DNA from: an uncultured Tenacibaculum sp.
Lineage (GTDB): Bacteria > Bacteroidota > Bacteroidia > Flavobacteriales > Flavobacteriaceae
Length of the DNA stretch: 64,000 bases
Assembly: GCA_947493285.1 (NCBI GenBank)
Contig: CANLQH010000001.1
Coordinates: 434,001 to 498,000 of the forward strand
Direction of reading: 5' to 3'
In this document: positions 28,835 through 36,890 of the stretch, one piece after another
How the letters are laid out: every line of letters begins with the position of its first letter
Position numbering within the stretch: the first letter of the stretch is position 1
Notes under the pieces: model-generated
The model's database searches: none
Told to the model about the DNA's origin: nothing
What the model saw: the letters and a program-made list of their open reading frames with translations, nothing else
Made by a program: the position numbers and the translations under genes

Positions 28835-28900
28835 CAAGTCTGAAAGAACTTATGTAAGTAAACTTTTACTAGCAATTATTTTATAAGTTGTTTACTAATA

Positions 28901-29632
28901 TTATTCTTTAATGCAACGGATTCCAGCACCTATTTGTATAGCGTTATCACTATAAAATATATTTTCAGTATCAAAAAGTTGTACAAGAACCCTAGTTCTA
29001 GAACCTAAAGGAACACTCGTATTTACATTAGTAGTAGCCCAAGTACAGATTCCTTGTCCTAAGGTTGGACCGCCAAATGCATTAACGTAACCATTTGGCA
29101 ACCCATTGAAATTAACAGCATTTGTTCCATTTCCTGAACTTGGAAGCCAACCTGTTGAAGATTTTAATGCCAAAGCTACTTGATTTTCAAATCCGTTTTC
29201 TGATAGATATTTTTCTAATTTTTCAAAATCTTCTTTCGTAGGTATTCTCCAGCCTTCTGGAGCTAATTTTCCACTTTCAATCGCCCAATGGTTATACATT
29301 GCTCCGTAAAAGTCAAAAGGCAATTCTTCTTCAACTACATTATTTGAGTCGCTGGTATCTGCCCATTGGTATTGGGGTACTTGATTTCCTATACTTCCCC
29401 AATCCATACCAAATAGATATTCTATAATTGGAGTTCCATCATTAAATGTTGTTGTCTTCAGATTCTCCAACATCCAAATTTGATTTCCAATAGTTATTGT
29501 ATTGTATACATTACCATCAATATCGGTTACTGTTAATTCTTGTTCATTATTTGAGTTATTATCATCTTTTGAACAACCAAAACTAATTAGTACAAATAAA
29601 ACAACAACATTAATTTTTGTTAGTAATCTCAT
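28901..29632 (-). CDS. FISUMP-domain lipoprotein
   Basis: A 243-residue lipoprotein: signal peptide with lipobox ending FGC-SKDD (Cys about 20), followed by an Asn/Asp-rich linker. From about residue 34 comes a Fibrobacter succinogenes major paralogous domain: DGNVYNTITIGNQIWMLENL, then PEGWRIPTKEDFEKL and the end IGAGIRCIKE. These domains are common in exported Bacteroidota proteins; no function is established. SKDD after Cys resembles the lipoprotein export signal that directs Bacteroidota lipoproteins to the cell surface. Single gene. Confidence 0.85.
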   Translation of the reverse strand: MRLLTKINVVVLFVLISFGCSKDDNNSNNEQELTVTDIDGNVYNTITIGNQIWMLENLKTTTFNDGTPIIEYLFGMDWGSIGNQVPQYQWADTSDSNNVVEEELPFDFYGAMYNHWAIESGKLAPEGWRIPTKEDFEKLEKYLSENGFENQVALALKSSTGWLPSSGNGTNAVNFNGLPNGYVNAFGGPTLGQGICTWATTNVNTSVPLGSRTRVLVQLFDTENIFYSDNAIQIGAGIRCIKE

Positions 29633-29666
29633 ATTTTTTTTTTATAGAGTAATTTACAATACTTTA

Positions 29667-30605
29667 TTAAAATAACAGTTCTTTTTTTACTTTTTGATAT
29701 TCATCAACAATAGCTTCTAAAACTTCTTTTGCTGATTTAATCTCATGTATCAATCCAGCTACTTGTCCTATTTCTAGTTCTCCCTCTTCTAAATCCCCCT
29801 CAAACATTCCTTTTTTGGCTCTCGCACGACCTAATAATTCTTTTATTTGCTCTAACGTAGGGTTTTGCTGATACAATTCTTGTACTTCTTGATAAAACTT
29901 ATTCTTTACCAAACGCACAGGAGCTAACTCTTTTAAAGTTAAATGCGTTCCTCCATCTTTAACATCAACAATAGTTTGTTTAAAATTATCGTGTGCAGAA
30001 GATTCTAAAGTAGCTGCAAAACGACTTCCTATTTGTACACCGTCGGCACCTAAAACCATCGCTGCTAACATACCTCTACCCGATCCTATTCCTCCAGCAG
30101 CAATTACAGGAATCTTAACCTGTTCCTTCACCATAGGAATCAACGTAAACGTTGTGGTTTCTTCTCTTCCGTTATGTCCGCCAGCTTCAAAACCTTCGCA
30201 AACTACAGCATCTACTCCAGCAGCTTCCGATTTTAATGCAAACTTTACAGAACTTACGACATGCACTACTGTGATTCCTTTTTCTTTTAAAAAGCTCGTC
30301 CAAGTTTTTGGATTTCCAGCTGATGTGAAAACAATCTTCACACCTTCTTCTACAATTATATCCATGATTTTTTCGATATCAGGATATAGCATTGGTACGT
30401 TTACTCCGAAAGGTTTATCTGTTGCCTTTTTACATTTTTGAATGTGCTCACGTAACACATCTGGATACATAGAACCAGCTCCGATTAAACCTAATCCACC
30501 TGCATTAGAAACAGATGATGCTAATTTCCATCCACTCACCCAAATCATCCCTCCTTGAACAATTGGATATTGTATATTAAATAGTTTGGTTATTTTATTT
30601 TGCAT
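29667..30605 (-). CDS. Nitronate monooxygenase-like FMN protein
   Basis: A 312-residue TIM-barrel flavoprotein of the NPD/2-nitropropane dioxygenase family, which includes nitronate monooxygenases and enoyl-ACP reductase FabK. Visible: FNIQYPIVQGGMIWVSGWKL near the start, CEGFEAGGHNGREET (about 140-155, the catalytic-region His) and PVIAAGGIGSGRGMLAAMV with VQIGSRFAAT (phosphate binding). I start at ATG 30605 (MQNKITKLF) and not at the TTG five codons upstream. Reaction could be nitronate oxidation or a FabK-like reduction; sequence does not separate these. Confidence 0.85.
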   Translation of the reverse strand: MQNKITKLFNIQYPIVQGGMIWVSGWKLASSVSNAGGLGLIGAGSMYPDVLREHIQKCKKATDKPFGVNVPMLYPDIEKIMDIIVEEGVKIVFTSAGNPKTWTSFLKEKGITVVHVVSSVKFALKSEAAGVDAVVCEGFEAGGHNGREETTTFTLIPMVKEQVKIPVIAAGGIGSGRGMLAAMVLGADGVQIGSRFAATLESSAHDNFKQTIVDVKDGGTHLTLKELAPVRLVKNKFYQEVQELYQQNPTLEQIKELLGRARAKKGMFEGDLEEGELEIGQVAGLIHEIKSAKEVLEAIVDEYQKVKKELLF

Positions 30606-30636
30606 AAGGTAAATGTACAATCATTAAATAATAAGC

Positions 30637-30664
30637 ACAAAAAAACCTCGAGTAAATCGAGGTT
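30637..30664 (-). terminator. Rho-independent terminator of the mnmA unit
   Basis: AACCTCGA (30644-30651) and TCGAGGTT (30657-30664) pair perfectly. On the minus strand a T-run follows, so it closes the transcript that comes from mnmA. Confidence 0.85.
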
Positions 30665-30681
30665 AATGTTATATGTGTAAT

Positions 30682-31187
30682 TTATTTAATTTTTTTTTCT
30701 ACAATCACTTCAAAACCAAATAAGCCTTTTATCGTTTTCAGATAAACTCTATTGTTAAGTCTAATAATTTCGCCTTTAGGAAATAAAATATTCTTCCTCT
30801 TATTCTCAATATTTACTACAGCATATGGTGTTCTTCCTCTACCTCCTAATATCCCTTTTTCTCTTATTATTAGAAATCATAATCATTTATAATATTTTTA
30901 TTGGCAAAATGAAAATTTAGCATTAAAAATATAGTAACTAAAATAAATCCAGCAGATGTAATTGATACACAAAAAGGATAAAAATATTTACTTACATCAT
31001 ATAAATTAGCATAATGATTTCTAATAAAAAAATATAAAGGGATTGAAAAAATAATTATTCCAAGTAATAAAAGATACTCATTAATCAAAGTTAATTCATA
31101 AAGTACTATCCCATATACTAACATTCCTATTCCAATAAGAGATATTATAGTATAAATGAATTTCCAAAACTTTTTAGACTGTATCAT
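30682..31187 (-). pseudogene. Frameshifted three-helix membrane protein
   Basis: The gene starts at 31187 with three hydrophobic segments (about 10-30, 35-52, 75-95) and stops after 105 codons with ...NDYDF at 30870. The -1 frame then continues without interruption for 63 codons to TAA at 30682, reading LIIREKGILGGRGRTPYAV, NILFPKGEIIRLNN and YLKTIKGLFGFEVIVEKK, a plausible soluble tail without its own start codon. Adding one T to the TTT at the junction joins both parts into about 168 residues. So it is a recently broken gene, a sequencing error, or a frameshifted product. It follows mnmA by 4 nt and precedes the terminator. No family recognised. Confidence 0.65.
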
Positions 31188-31191
31188 CGCT

Positions 31192-32379
31192 TTAAGAAAT
31201 CACTCCAGAACCTAACAATTCTTCATTTGTGTACCAAGCAACAAATTGTCCTTCTTGAATTGCTGATTGCGCATTTTCAAACGCTACGTACAATCCACTT
31301 TCTACTTTGTATAAACTAGCTTTTTCTAATTTTTGACGGTAACGAATACGTGCTTCTACTTCCATTGATTCGCCAGTTTGCAAAGCTAAATCTTCACGAA
31401 CCCAATGTAGTTCTTCATTAGATACAAATAATACTTTTCTGTATAAACCTGCATGATTTTTACCTTCACCAGTATATATTACATTTTCATCAACATCGGT
31501 TTCAATAACAAATAAAGGTTCTTTAGTTCCTCCAACTGCTAATCCTTTACGTTGACCTTTCGTAAAATAATGTGCTCCTTGGTGTTTTGCTACTACCTTT
31601 CCGTCTTCTTTTTTATAAGAATACTTGGTTGAAAAATACTTCAACTCAGCTTCTTTACTTTCAAATCTTGGAGTTGAACGATTGTACTGCTCAAAGCTCG
31701 AAGGTATTTGAACAATCACGCCTTCTTTTGGTTGTAATTTTTGTTGTAAAAAATCTGGTAAACGAACTTTACCTATAAAACACAATCCTTGAGAATCTTT
31801 TTTATCAGCTGTAATTAAATCCGCTTCTTTAGCAATTTCTCTTACCTCTGGTTTTGTTAATTCACCAATTGGAAACAATGCTTTAGAAAGTTGCTCTTGT
31901 GATAATTGACATAAAAAATACGATTGATCTTTATTTCCGTCTTTACCTGCTAATAATTTATATACAGGCTTACCATCAATAATCTCCTCTCCTTTTCTAC
32001 AATAATGACCAGTAGCTACGTAATCTGCTCCTAAACTTAATGCGATATCCATAAACACATCAAATTTAATTTCACGATTACATAAAACATCTGGATTCGG
32101 AGTACGTCCTTTTTCGTACTCGTTAAACATATAATCTACAATACGTTCTTTGTATTGCTCGCTTAAATCTACTGTTTGAAAAGGGATTCCTAATTTATCA
32201 GCAACAATCATAGCATCGTTACTATCTTCTAACCACGGACATTCATCAGATATTGTTACTGAATCATCGTGCCAGTTTTTCATAAACAGCCCGATTACTT
32301 CATACCCTTGTTCTTTTAACAAATGTGCGGTTACACTACTATCTACACCTCCTGAAAGTCCTACTACTACTCTTTTCAT
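31192..32379 (-). CDS. mnmA: tRNA-specific 2-thiouridylase MnmA
   Basis: Adds sulfur at C2 of the wobble uridine (U34) of tRNA-Lys, -Glu and -Gln. The 395-residue enzyme has the PP-loop [10 protein letters not shown] (8-17), the first catalytic-region Cys in [12 protein letters not shown] (about 99-110), and the second in [15 protein letters not shown] (about 195-209). Length is a little over the E. coli protein (368). A -7 box lies at 32398-32405. It is co-transcribed with the broken membrane gene downstream. Confidence 0.96.
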   Translation of the reverse strand: MKRVVVGLSGGVDSSVTAHLLKEQGYEVIGLFMKNWHDDSVTISDECPWLEDSNDAMIVADKLGIPFQTVDLSEQYKERIVDYMFNEYEKGRTPNPDVLCNREIKFDVFMDIALSLGADYVATGHYCRKGEEIIDGKPVYKLLAGKDGNKDQSYFLCQLSQEQLSKALFPIGELTKPEVREIAKEADLITADKKDSQGLCFIGKVRLPDFLQQKLQPKEGVIVQIPSSFEQYNRSTPRFESKEAELKYFSTKYSYKKEDGKVVAKHQGAHYFTKGQRKGLAVGGTKEPLFVIETDVDENVIYTGEGKNHAGLYRKVLFVSNEELHWVREDLALQTGESMEVEARIRYRQKLEKASLYKVESGLYVAFENAQSAIQEGQFVAWYTNEELLGSGVIS

Positions 32380-32397
32380 TTTTTACTTTTGAAGCTG

Positions 32398-32405
32398 CAA
32401 ATTTA
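32398..32405 (-). promoter_or_regulatory. -7 promoter box for mnmA
   Basis: TAAATTTG on the minus strand predicts a start near 32394, 15 nt before the mnmA ATG. Confidence 0.55.
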
Positions 32406-32481
32406 CGAAATATTAAACGTTTTTAATATGGAAAGAATTGATGCTACTATTGAATAAATTGATTACTCAAATAAACCGCTA

Positions 32482-33177
32482 TTATTTATTTTTAAGTTCG
32501 GAAAGTCTCTTTCTTTTTTTCTTAGTAACTAATTCTCCATCCATGTAAAATTCCCACTTTCCATCTCGCTTTCCATTCTTGTACATTCCTTTCTCTTTCA
32601 AACCTCCTTTTAAATCGTAGTACTTACCTTCTCCATCTAATTTTCCGTTAACATAATAGACTTCTTCTATTAAAATTCCTGTATCAGTAAAAGTTTTAGA
32701 CAATCCGTTTTTCTTACCTACTTTATATAAAGATTCCACTGTAACTTTTCCGTTTGGATAATAATTTTTCAGCACTCCGTCCAACCTCCCGTCTACATAT
32801 TCTTCATCAGAGAAAATTTTTCCATTCGTGTAATAATAAACCCATTTACCCACTCGATTTTTACCTACCATCTTACCTTCACTCTTCAATTTACCTAACT
32901 CATTATAAAATTTAACTGAAGCCGTATCTGCTTTATATGTTTTAATAATTGTTGGTTGCGAAGACGAAATTCGAGAGTAAAATTTAAAAACACCTATTTC
33001 TTTTCCTTCTTTAAACTGACCTGAATATCTTATTTTATTATTTTCATAATACTTTTTCCAAACTCCAGTTCTTTTTCCATTGGCATCAAACTTATTTAAT
33101 TTTTGTGAGCTTAATGAACCGACAAAAATTACCGACAATACAATGGTTAATGAAAATATCCTTTTTATATTTAACAT
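32482..33177 (-). CDS. Exported MORN/YwqK-like repeat protein
   Basis: A 231-residue protein with a signal peptide (to about LSSQ, 25) and about six repeats of the form G-x-W-x-x-Y-Y-x-N-G-K-(I/L): GVWKKYYENNKIRYSGQF, GKWVYYYTNGKIFSDEEY, GVLKNYYPNGKVTVESLY, GEGKYYDLKGGLKEKGMY, GKWEFYMDGELVTKK. Databases often call such proteins YwqK antitoxins, but there is no toxin here and the protein is exported, so that name is not supported. Function unknown. A -7 box lies at 33205-33212. Confidence 0.75.
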   Translation of the reverse strand: MLNIKRIFSLTIVLSVIFVGSLSSQKLNKFDANGKRTGVWKKYYENNKIRYSGQFKEGKEIGVFKFYSRISSSQPTIIKTYKADTASVKFYNELGKLKSEGKMVGKNRVGKWVYYYTNGKIFSDEEYVDGRLDGVLKNYYPNGKVTVESLYKVGKKNGLSKTFTDTGILIEEVYYVNGKLDGEGKYYDLKGGLKEKGMYKNGKRDGKWEFYMDGELVTKKKRKRLSELKNK

Positions 33178-33204
33178 GTATAAATATTTTATTACTTACA
33201 ATTT

Positions 33205-33212
33205 CAAAAATA
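33205..33212 (-). promoter_or_regulatory. -7 promoter box for the MORN-repeat gene
   Basis: TATTTTTG on the minus strand predicts a start near 33201, 24 nt before the ATG at 33177. Confidence 0.5.
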
Positions 33213-33228
33213 CATAAACCATACCAAT

Positions 33229-33816
33229 ATGAGTATTTCTTTTTTAACTTCTGTACTTAACGACATGGACAATGCTGCTAGAGTAAACAGAGATAAAGCT
33301 GCAAATATTGTATTAAACCAACCTGAACTAGTAAAAAACTTAGTCGATTTAACTTTTGATACAGGCAATAAGCTTTCAATAAAAGCTGCTTGGGTATTTG
33401 AATGGATGTGTACACATCAAGGGATTTCTCATATTATACCTTATTTAGATACCTTTACTCAGAACATTTCTAAAGTCCATTTTGATAGTGTGATAAGACC
33501 TTGTGCTAAAATTTGTGAGCATCTCGCTAAAGCTTATACTTCTAAAAGCGATAATGAAGTTAAAGACAAGCTTACCCAAGATCATATTGATTTGATTATT
33601 GAAACTGGATTTGATTGGTTAATTAATGATCAAAAAATTGCAGTTAGAGCTTATACAATGACAAGTTTATATCTCTTTGGCTTAGAAAAAGATTGGATAC
33701 ACCCAGAATTAAAACATTTAATTTCTACTAAGATTATTCATGAAAGTAAAGGTTGTAAAGCTCGAGGAAAACATATTTTAGAAATGATTGAAAAAACAAA
33801 AAAACAATGGCCATGA
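33229..33816 (+). CDS. Uncharacterised helical protein (HEAT-like)
   Basis: A 195-residue, all-helical soluble protein with features of HEAT-like repeats: NRDKAANIVLNQPELVKNL, LSIKAAWVFEWMCTHQ and KIAVRAYTMTSLYLFGL. In flavobacterial genomes similar short proteins are sometimes labelled adenylosuccinate lyase, but this one is less than half that enzyme's length and shows none of its signature. Its stop overlaps the start of the serine hydrolase gene (ATGA), so the two are likely coupled. Function unknown. Confidence 0.7.
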   Translation: MSISFLTSVLNDMDNAARVNRDKAANIVLNQPELVKNLVDLTFDTGNKLSIKAAWVFEWMCTHQGISHIIPYLDTFTQNISKVHFDSVIRPCAKICEHLAKAYTSKSDNEVKDKLTQDHIDLIIETGFDWLINDQKIAVRAYTMTSLYLFGLEKDWIHPELKHLISTKIIHESKGCKARGKHILEMIEKTKKQWP

Positions 33817-34877
33817 AACTATATAACAAACTAATAGTATTAACTCTTTTTTCTACTGCTTTAGTCCATGCTCAATTTAATAAGAAAGAAGCTATAAAAG
33901 CAACTCAAGATTTTATTAAAGAACAAAACATACCTGGTCTTTCTGTTACGGTATCTCATAAAGGAAAGAATATTTGGTCAGAAGGTTTCGGTTATTCAGA
34001 TATTGAAAATAAAAAAGAGGTATTACCAAGTTCAACGCAATTTAGAATTGCTAGTATCTCTAAAACCTTAACTGCATTAGGCTTAGCAAAACTAGTTGAT
34101 AATAAACAATTAGATTTTGATGAAAGCTTATACAAATATGTACCTGATTTCCCTCAAAAAAAACATGATTTTACTATTAGACAAATTGCTGGGCATACTG
34201 CTGGAATTAGACACTATAATGGACGTGAATTTTTAATCAATAATAAAATGTCAATTGTAAAAGGATTAGATATTTTTAAAGATTCTGACCTCCTATTTAA
34301 ACCAGGAACAAAATTTAAATACAGTACATATGGCTGGAACTTACTAAGTGTAGTTATTCAAAACGCTGCTAATAAAGATTTTTTTGAGTTTATGGATGAT
34401 GAAGTTTTTAGTCCTTTAAAAATGAATCATACTAAACTAGATATAGCTGATGAACAAAATGTAAATAGAACAAAATTCTATATGATTAGAAAAGGTAAAA
34501 TCACTACTGGACCTGAAGTAAATAATGAATTTAAAGCTGCTGGAGGTGGTTTTTTATCTACAACTGAAGACTTAGTGTTATTCGGAAATGAATTTGTTAA
34601 ACCTCAAATAATTAGTAATAATTCTTTATCAGAAATTACTACTTCAAATACAATTAATGATAATAAGAAAACAAATTATGGAATTGGAATCAGTATCTAT
34701 AAAACTAAAAACAACACTTTAAAGCTTAGTCATTCTGGGGGTGGAATCGGAGCCTCTTCAATGCTTTTAATTTATCCTGAAGAAGAAATTACAATTGCCA
34801 TTCTTACAAACTTATCTAGAGTAAAAATGAGAAATTATATTAAGTCTCTGGAAAATATTTTTCTAAAAAAAGATTAA
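33813..34877 (+). CDS. Serine hydrolase of the beta-lactamase/PBP family
   Basis: Exported enzyme of about 354 residues with signal peptide ending LVHAQ. The three active-site motifs of class C beta-lactamase-like proteins are present: S-x-x-K in RIASISKTLTALGL (about 75), Y-x-N-type in YSTYGWNLLS (about 170), and HSGGGIGA (about 309). Substrate could be a D-Ala peptide or an ester; resistance cannot be inferred. I prefer the ATG at 33813 (MKLYNKL), giving a 4-nt overlap with the previous stop, over 33807. It ends in a 4-nt overlap with the convergent desaturase gene. Confidence 0.85.
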   Translation: MKLYNKLIVLTLFSTALVHAQFNKKEAIKATQDFIKEQNIPGLSVTVSHKGKNIWSEGFGYSDIENKKEVLPSSTQFRIASISKTLTALGLAKLVDNKQLDFDESLYKYVPDFPQKKHDFTIRQIAGHTAGIRHYNGREFLINNKMSIVKGLDIFKDSDLLFKPGTKFKYSTYGWNLLSVVIQNAANKDFFEFMDDEVFSPLKMNHTKLDIADEQNVNRTKFYMIRKGKITTGPEVNNEFKAAGGGFLSTTEDLVLFGNEFVKPQIISNNSLSEITTSNTINDNKKTNYGIGISIYKTKNNTLKLSHSGGGIGASSMLLIYPEEEITIAILTNLSRVKMRNYIKSLENIFLKKD

Positions 34878-35713
34878 TTCAATTCTTCTAAATTAGTAGG
34901 TTTACGATATCCTGCAAAAGGTTGTTTTAATAATTCTTTTAAGCTTGAATTCTTTGCTTCATCAGGAAAAGTATCAACGCCGTATACTATTTTTTCTCTA
35001 TCAAGTTCCATATACGTTCCTAATAACCTGTCCCAAACAGAAAAAATGTTTCCGTAATTAGAATCTGTATAAGGCAATAAATTATGATGATGTACTTTAT
35101 GCATATCTGGGGAAACGATAATATAACTTAATATTTTATCTAGTTGTCTAGGCATTTTAATATTTGCATGCGTTAACTGAGTGAAGATTAATGACATTGA
35201 TTGATATAACATTACAATTGCAATCGGAGTACCTACTAAAAATACACCTAATAAAGTAAATGTAAAACGGATAACACTTTCTAAAGGATGATGTCTATTT
35301 GCCGTAGTAGTATCAACTTTATGATCGGTATGATGTACTAAATGTACCATCCACAACGGTTTTACTTTGTGCTCTGTATAATGTGCTAAATAGGCTCCGA
35401 AGAAATCTAAAAATAATACACCTAAAACTACGTATAACCATAACGGCATTTCTGGTAGCCAATTAATTAATCCGAAATCATTAGCTTGAACCCAATCTGC
35501 TGTTTTTAATAACAAAAAAGCCAGTATAAAATTGATAACAATCGTGGTTCCTGTAAAAAATAAGTTTGGCCATGCGTGTTTCCACTTATTATATTTAAAA
35601 CTAAATAAAGGAACAGCGCTTTCTAGTAGCCAAAAAAAAGTGATTCCTCCAACAACAATAGCTGCTCTATGTGCTGATGGAATGGTTTCGAAATAATGAA
35701 TAAGGGTTTCCAA
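34874..35713 (-). CDS. Sterol desaturase / fatty acid hydroxylase family protein
   Basis: A 279-residue integral membrane di-iron enzyme with four hydrophobic regions and the family's histidine clusters: HYTEHK (about 111), HLVHHTDHK (about 124-132), NRHHPLES (about 139) and HKVHHH (about 204). It hydroxylates or desaturates a lipid; bacteria without sterols use such proteins on fatty acids, carotenoids or hopanoids. The substrate is not evident. Single minus-strand gene, convergent with the serine hydrolase. Confidence 0.88.
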   Translation of the reverse strand: METLIHYFETIPSAHRAAIVVGGITFFWLLESAVPLFSFKYNKWKHAWPNLFFTGTTIVINFILAFLLLKTADWVQANDFGLINWLPEMPLWLYVVLGVLFLDFFGAYLAHYTEHKVKPLWMVHLVHHTDHKVDTTTANRHHPLESVIRFTFTLLGVFLVGTPIAIVMLYQSMSLIFTQLTHANIKMPRQLDKILSYIIVSPDMHKVHHHNLLPYTDSNYGNIFSVWDRLLGTYMELDREKIVYGVDTFPDEAKNSSLKELLKQPFAGYRKPTNLEELN

Positions 35714-35812
35714 TGTATTTTATTTTTTGACTAAAATACAGAAAACTTAGTAAAATAACGATTTTGAATTTCTATTTAAAGTGAAGAGTGCTTTATAGGT
35801 TTTGATATTACT

Positions 35813-36235
35813 TTATTTAAAATACCTTTCCATAATTACAAATTCAATGCCTCCTTTTTCATATACTTTGTTAGTTCTTCTTAAATTGAATTTCTCATAA
35901 AATTTTGTCTTTTCTATACGAGCATTACACCATAATTTCTTTACCCCTTCTTCTTTAAGTAAATCAATAATATTTTGTAACAATAAAGTTCCGTAACCTA
36001 ACCCTTGAAATTCATTTAATGTTGCAAACTTTCTGAATTGAGCTTCATTATTAGTGATAAATAAAGATATGATAGCGATCATTTTTTCGTTTACAAATAA
36101 ACCATAATGTCTACCTAACTCATCATTTGGTAGCATAACATAAGCTAATGGTTTATCTGGCCACATTACTTTATGTCGAATCGGTAAAGTTTCAGAAGAA
36201 GTAATTTGTTTAATTATAATAGTTGGGCTTTTCAT
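35813..36235 (-). CDS. GNAT family N-acetyltransferase
   Basis: A 140-residue acetyltransferase with the acetyl-CoA loop FQGLGYGTLLLQNII (about 90-104) and the terminal EKFNLRRTNKVYEKGGIEFV region seen in GNAT proteins. I start at ATG 36235 (MKSPTIII); a TTG three codons upstream is less likely. It follows the YkgJ-like gene by 29 nt and may be co-transcribed with it. Substrate unknown. Confidence 0.85.
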   Translation of the reverse strand: MKSPTIIIKQITSSETLPIRHKVMWPDKPLAYVMLPNDELGRHYGLFVNEKMIAIISLFITNNEAQFRKFATLNEFQGLGYGTLLLQNIIDLLKEEGVKKLWCNARIEKTKFYEKFNLRRTNKVYEKGGIEFVIMERYFK

Positions 36236-36264
36236 ACAAGACAAAACTCTACTCTATCTACTAT

Positions 36265-36789
36265 TTAAAATCTTTTAACCTTCTCGTTATATCTAACAGG
36301 CAAACGTTTTTTTAACTCTTCAACTATTCTATAAGTCGCAGGACAAATTTCTGTATTCTTAATAGTTAAATCAGCAATTTGGATAAACTTTCTTCTATTT
36401 GTATGTGGATATTCTGCACATGCTTTCGGACGCACATCATAGATAAAACAGCTATTGTCACTTTCATCTAAAAAAGAACAAGGCGCAGTTTTAAGTACCA
36501 TAAAATCATCCGAATCACGCTCTAAATATTGCTCAGTAAAATCTCGCACTTTCATTTTTAAGTACTTCGAAATACGTTCAGTATCTTTATCTGTAAAAAT
36601 AGGACTCGTTGTTTTACAGCAATTTCCACAATCTAAACAATCAGTTCTTTGAAACTCTTCATCATGTATTTTTTGTACGACAACATCTAAGTTTTTAGGC
36701 GTGCGTCTTTTTAACATCGAAAAATATTTCTTATTCTCTTTTTCAACGTCTTTCGCTAACTTCTGTAAGTTCTCTAAGTCTTTATCCAT
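36265..36789 (-). CDS. YkgJ family cysteine-cluster protein
   Basis: A 174-residue protein with the cluster C51-L-D-C54-G-N-C57-C58, later CSFLDESDNSCFIYDVRPKAC (about 102-122) and CPATY near 153. This is the CxxCxxCC plus distal cysteine arrangement of the YkgJ/UPF0153 group, which probably binds zinc or an iron-sulfur cluster; function unknown. A TATTTTTG box ends four bases before the ATG, so the message may be leaderless. Confidence 0.88.
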   Translation of the reverse strand: MDKDLENLQKLAKDVEKENKKYFSMLKRRTPKNLDVVVQKIHDEEFQRTDCLDCGNCCKTTSPIFTDKDTERISKYLKMKVRDFTEQYLERDSDDFMVLKTAPCSFLDESDNSCFIYDVRPKACAEYPHTNRRKFIQIADLTIKNTEICPATYRIVEELKKRLPVRYNEKVKRF

Positions 36790-36793
36790 CTTA

Positions 36794-36801
36794 CAAAAAT
36801 A
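36794..36801 (-). promoter_or_regulatory. -7 promoter box for the YkgJ-like gene, leaderless arrangement
   Basis: TATTTTTG on the minus strand, separated from the ATG (36789) by only TAAG. The predicted start of transcription is at 36790, within one base of the start codon. Confidence 0.5.
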
Positions 36802-36860
36802 CCTATATAATTCATAAGAATCAGTTTAAATATCAACTGAATAAAATCAAATAATTTATG

Positions 36861-36868
36861 TAATTTTG
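36861..36868 (+). promoter_or_regulatory. -7 promoter box for argS
   Basis: TAATTTTG fits TAnnTTTG and predicts a start near 36872, 19 nt before the argS ATG. Confidence 0.55.
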
Positions 36869-36890
36869 CACTTCAATTTTTAAGAGCAGA

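Noticed and set aside
32482..33177. Antitoxin of a toxin-antitoxin pair (YwqK label)
   Set aside because: The protein is exported and no toxin gene is adjacent; only the repeat type is shared.
33229..33816. Adenylosuccinate lyase
   Set aside because: Too short and without the enzyme's signature; the label seems to come from propagated annotation.
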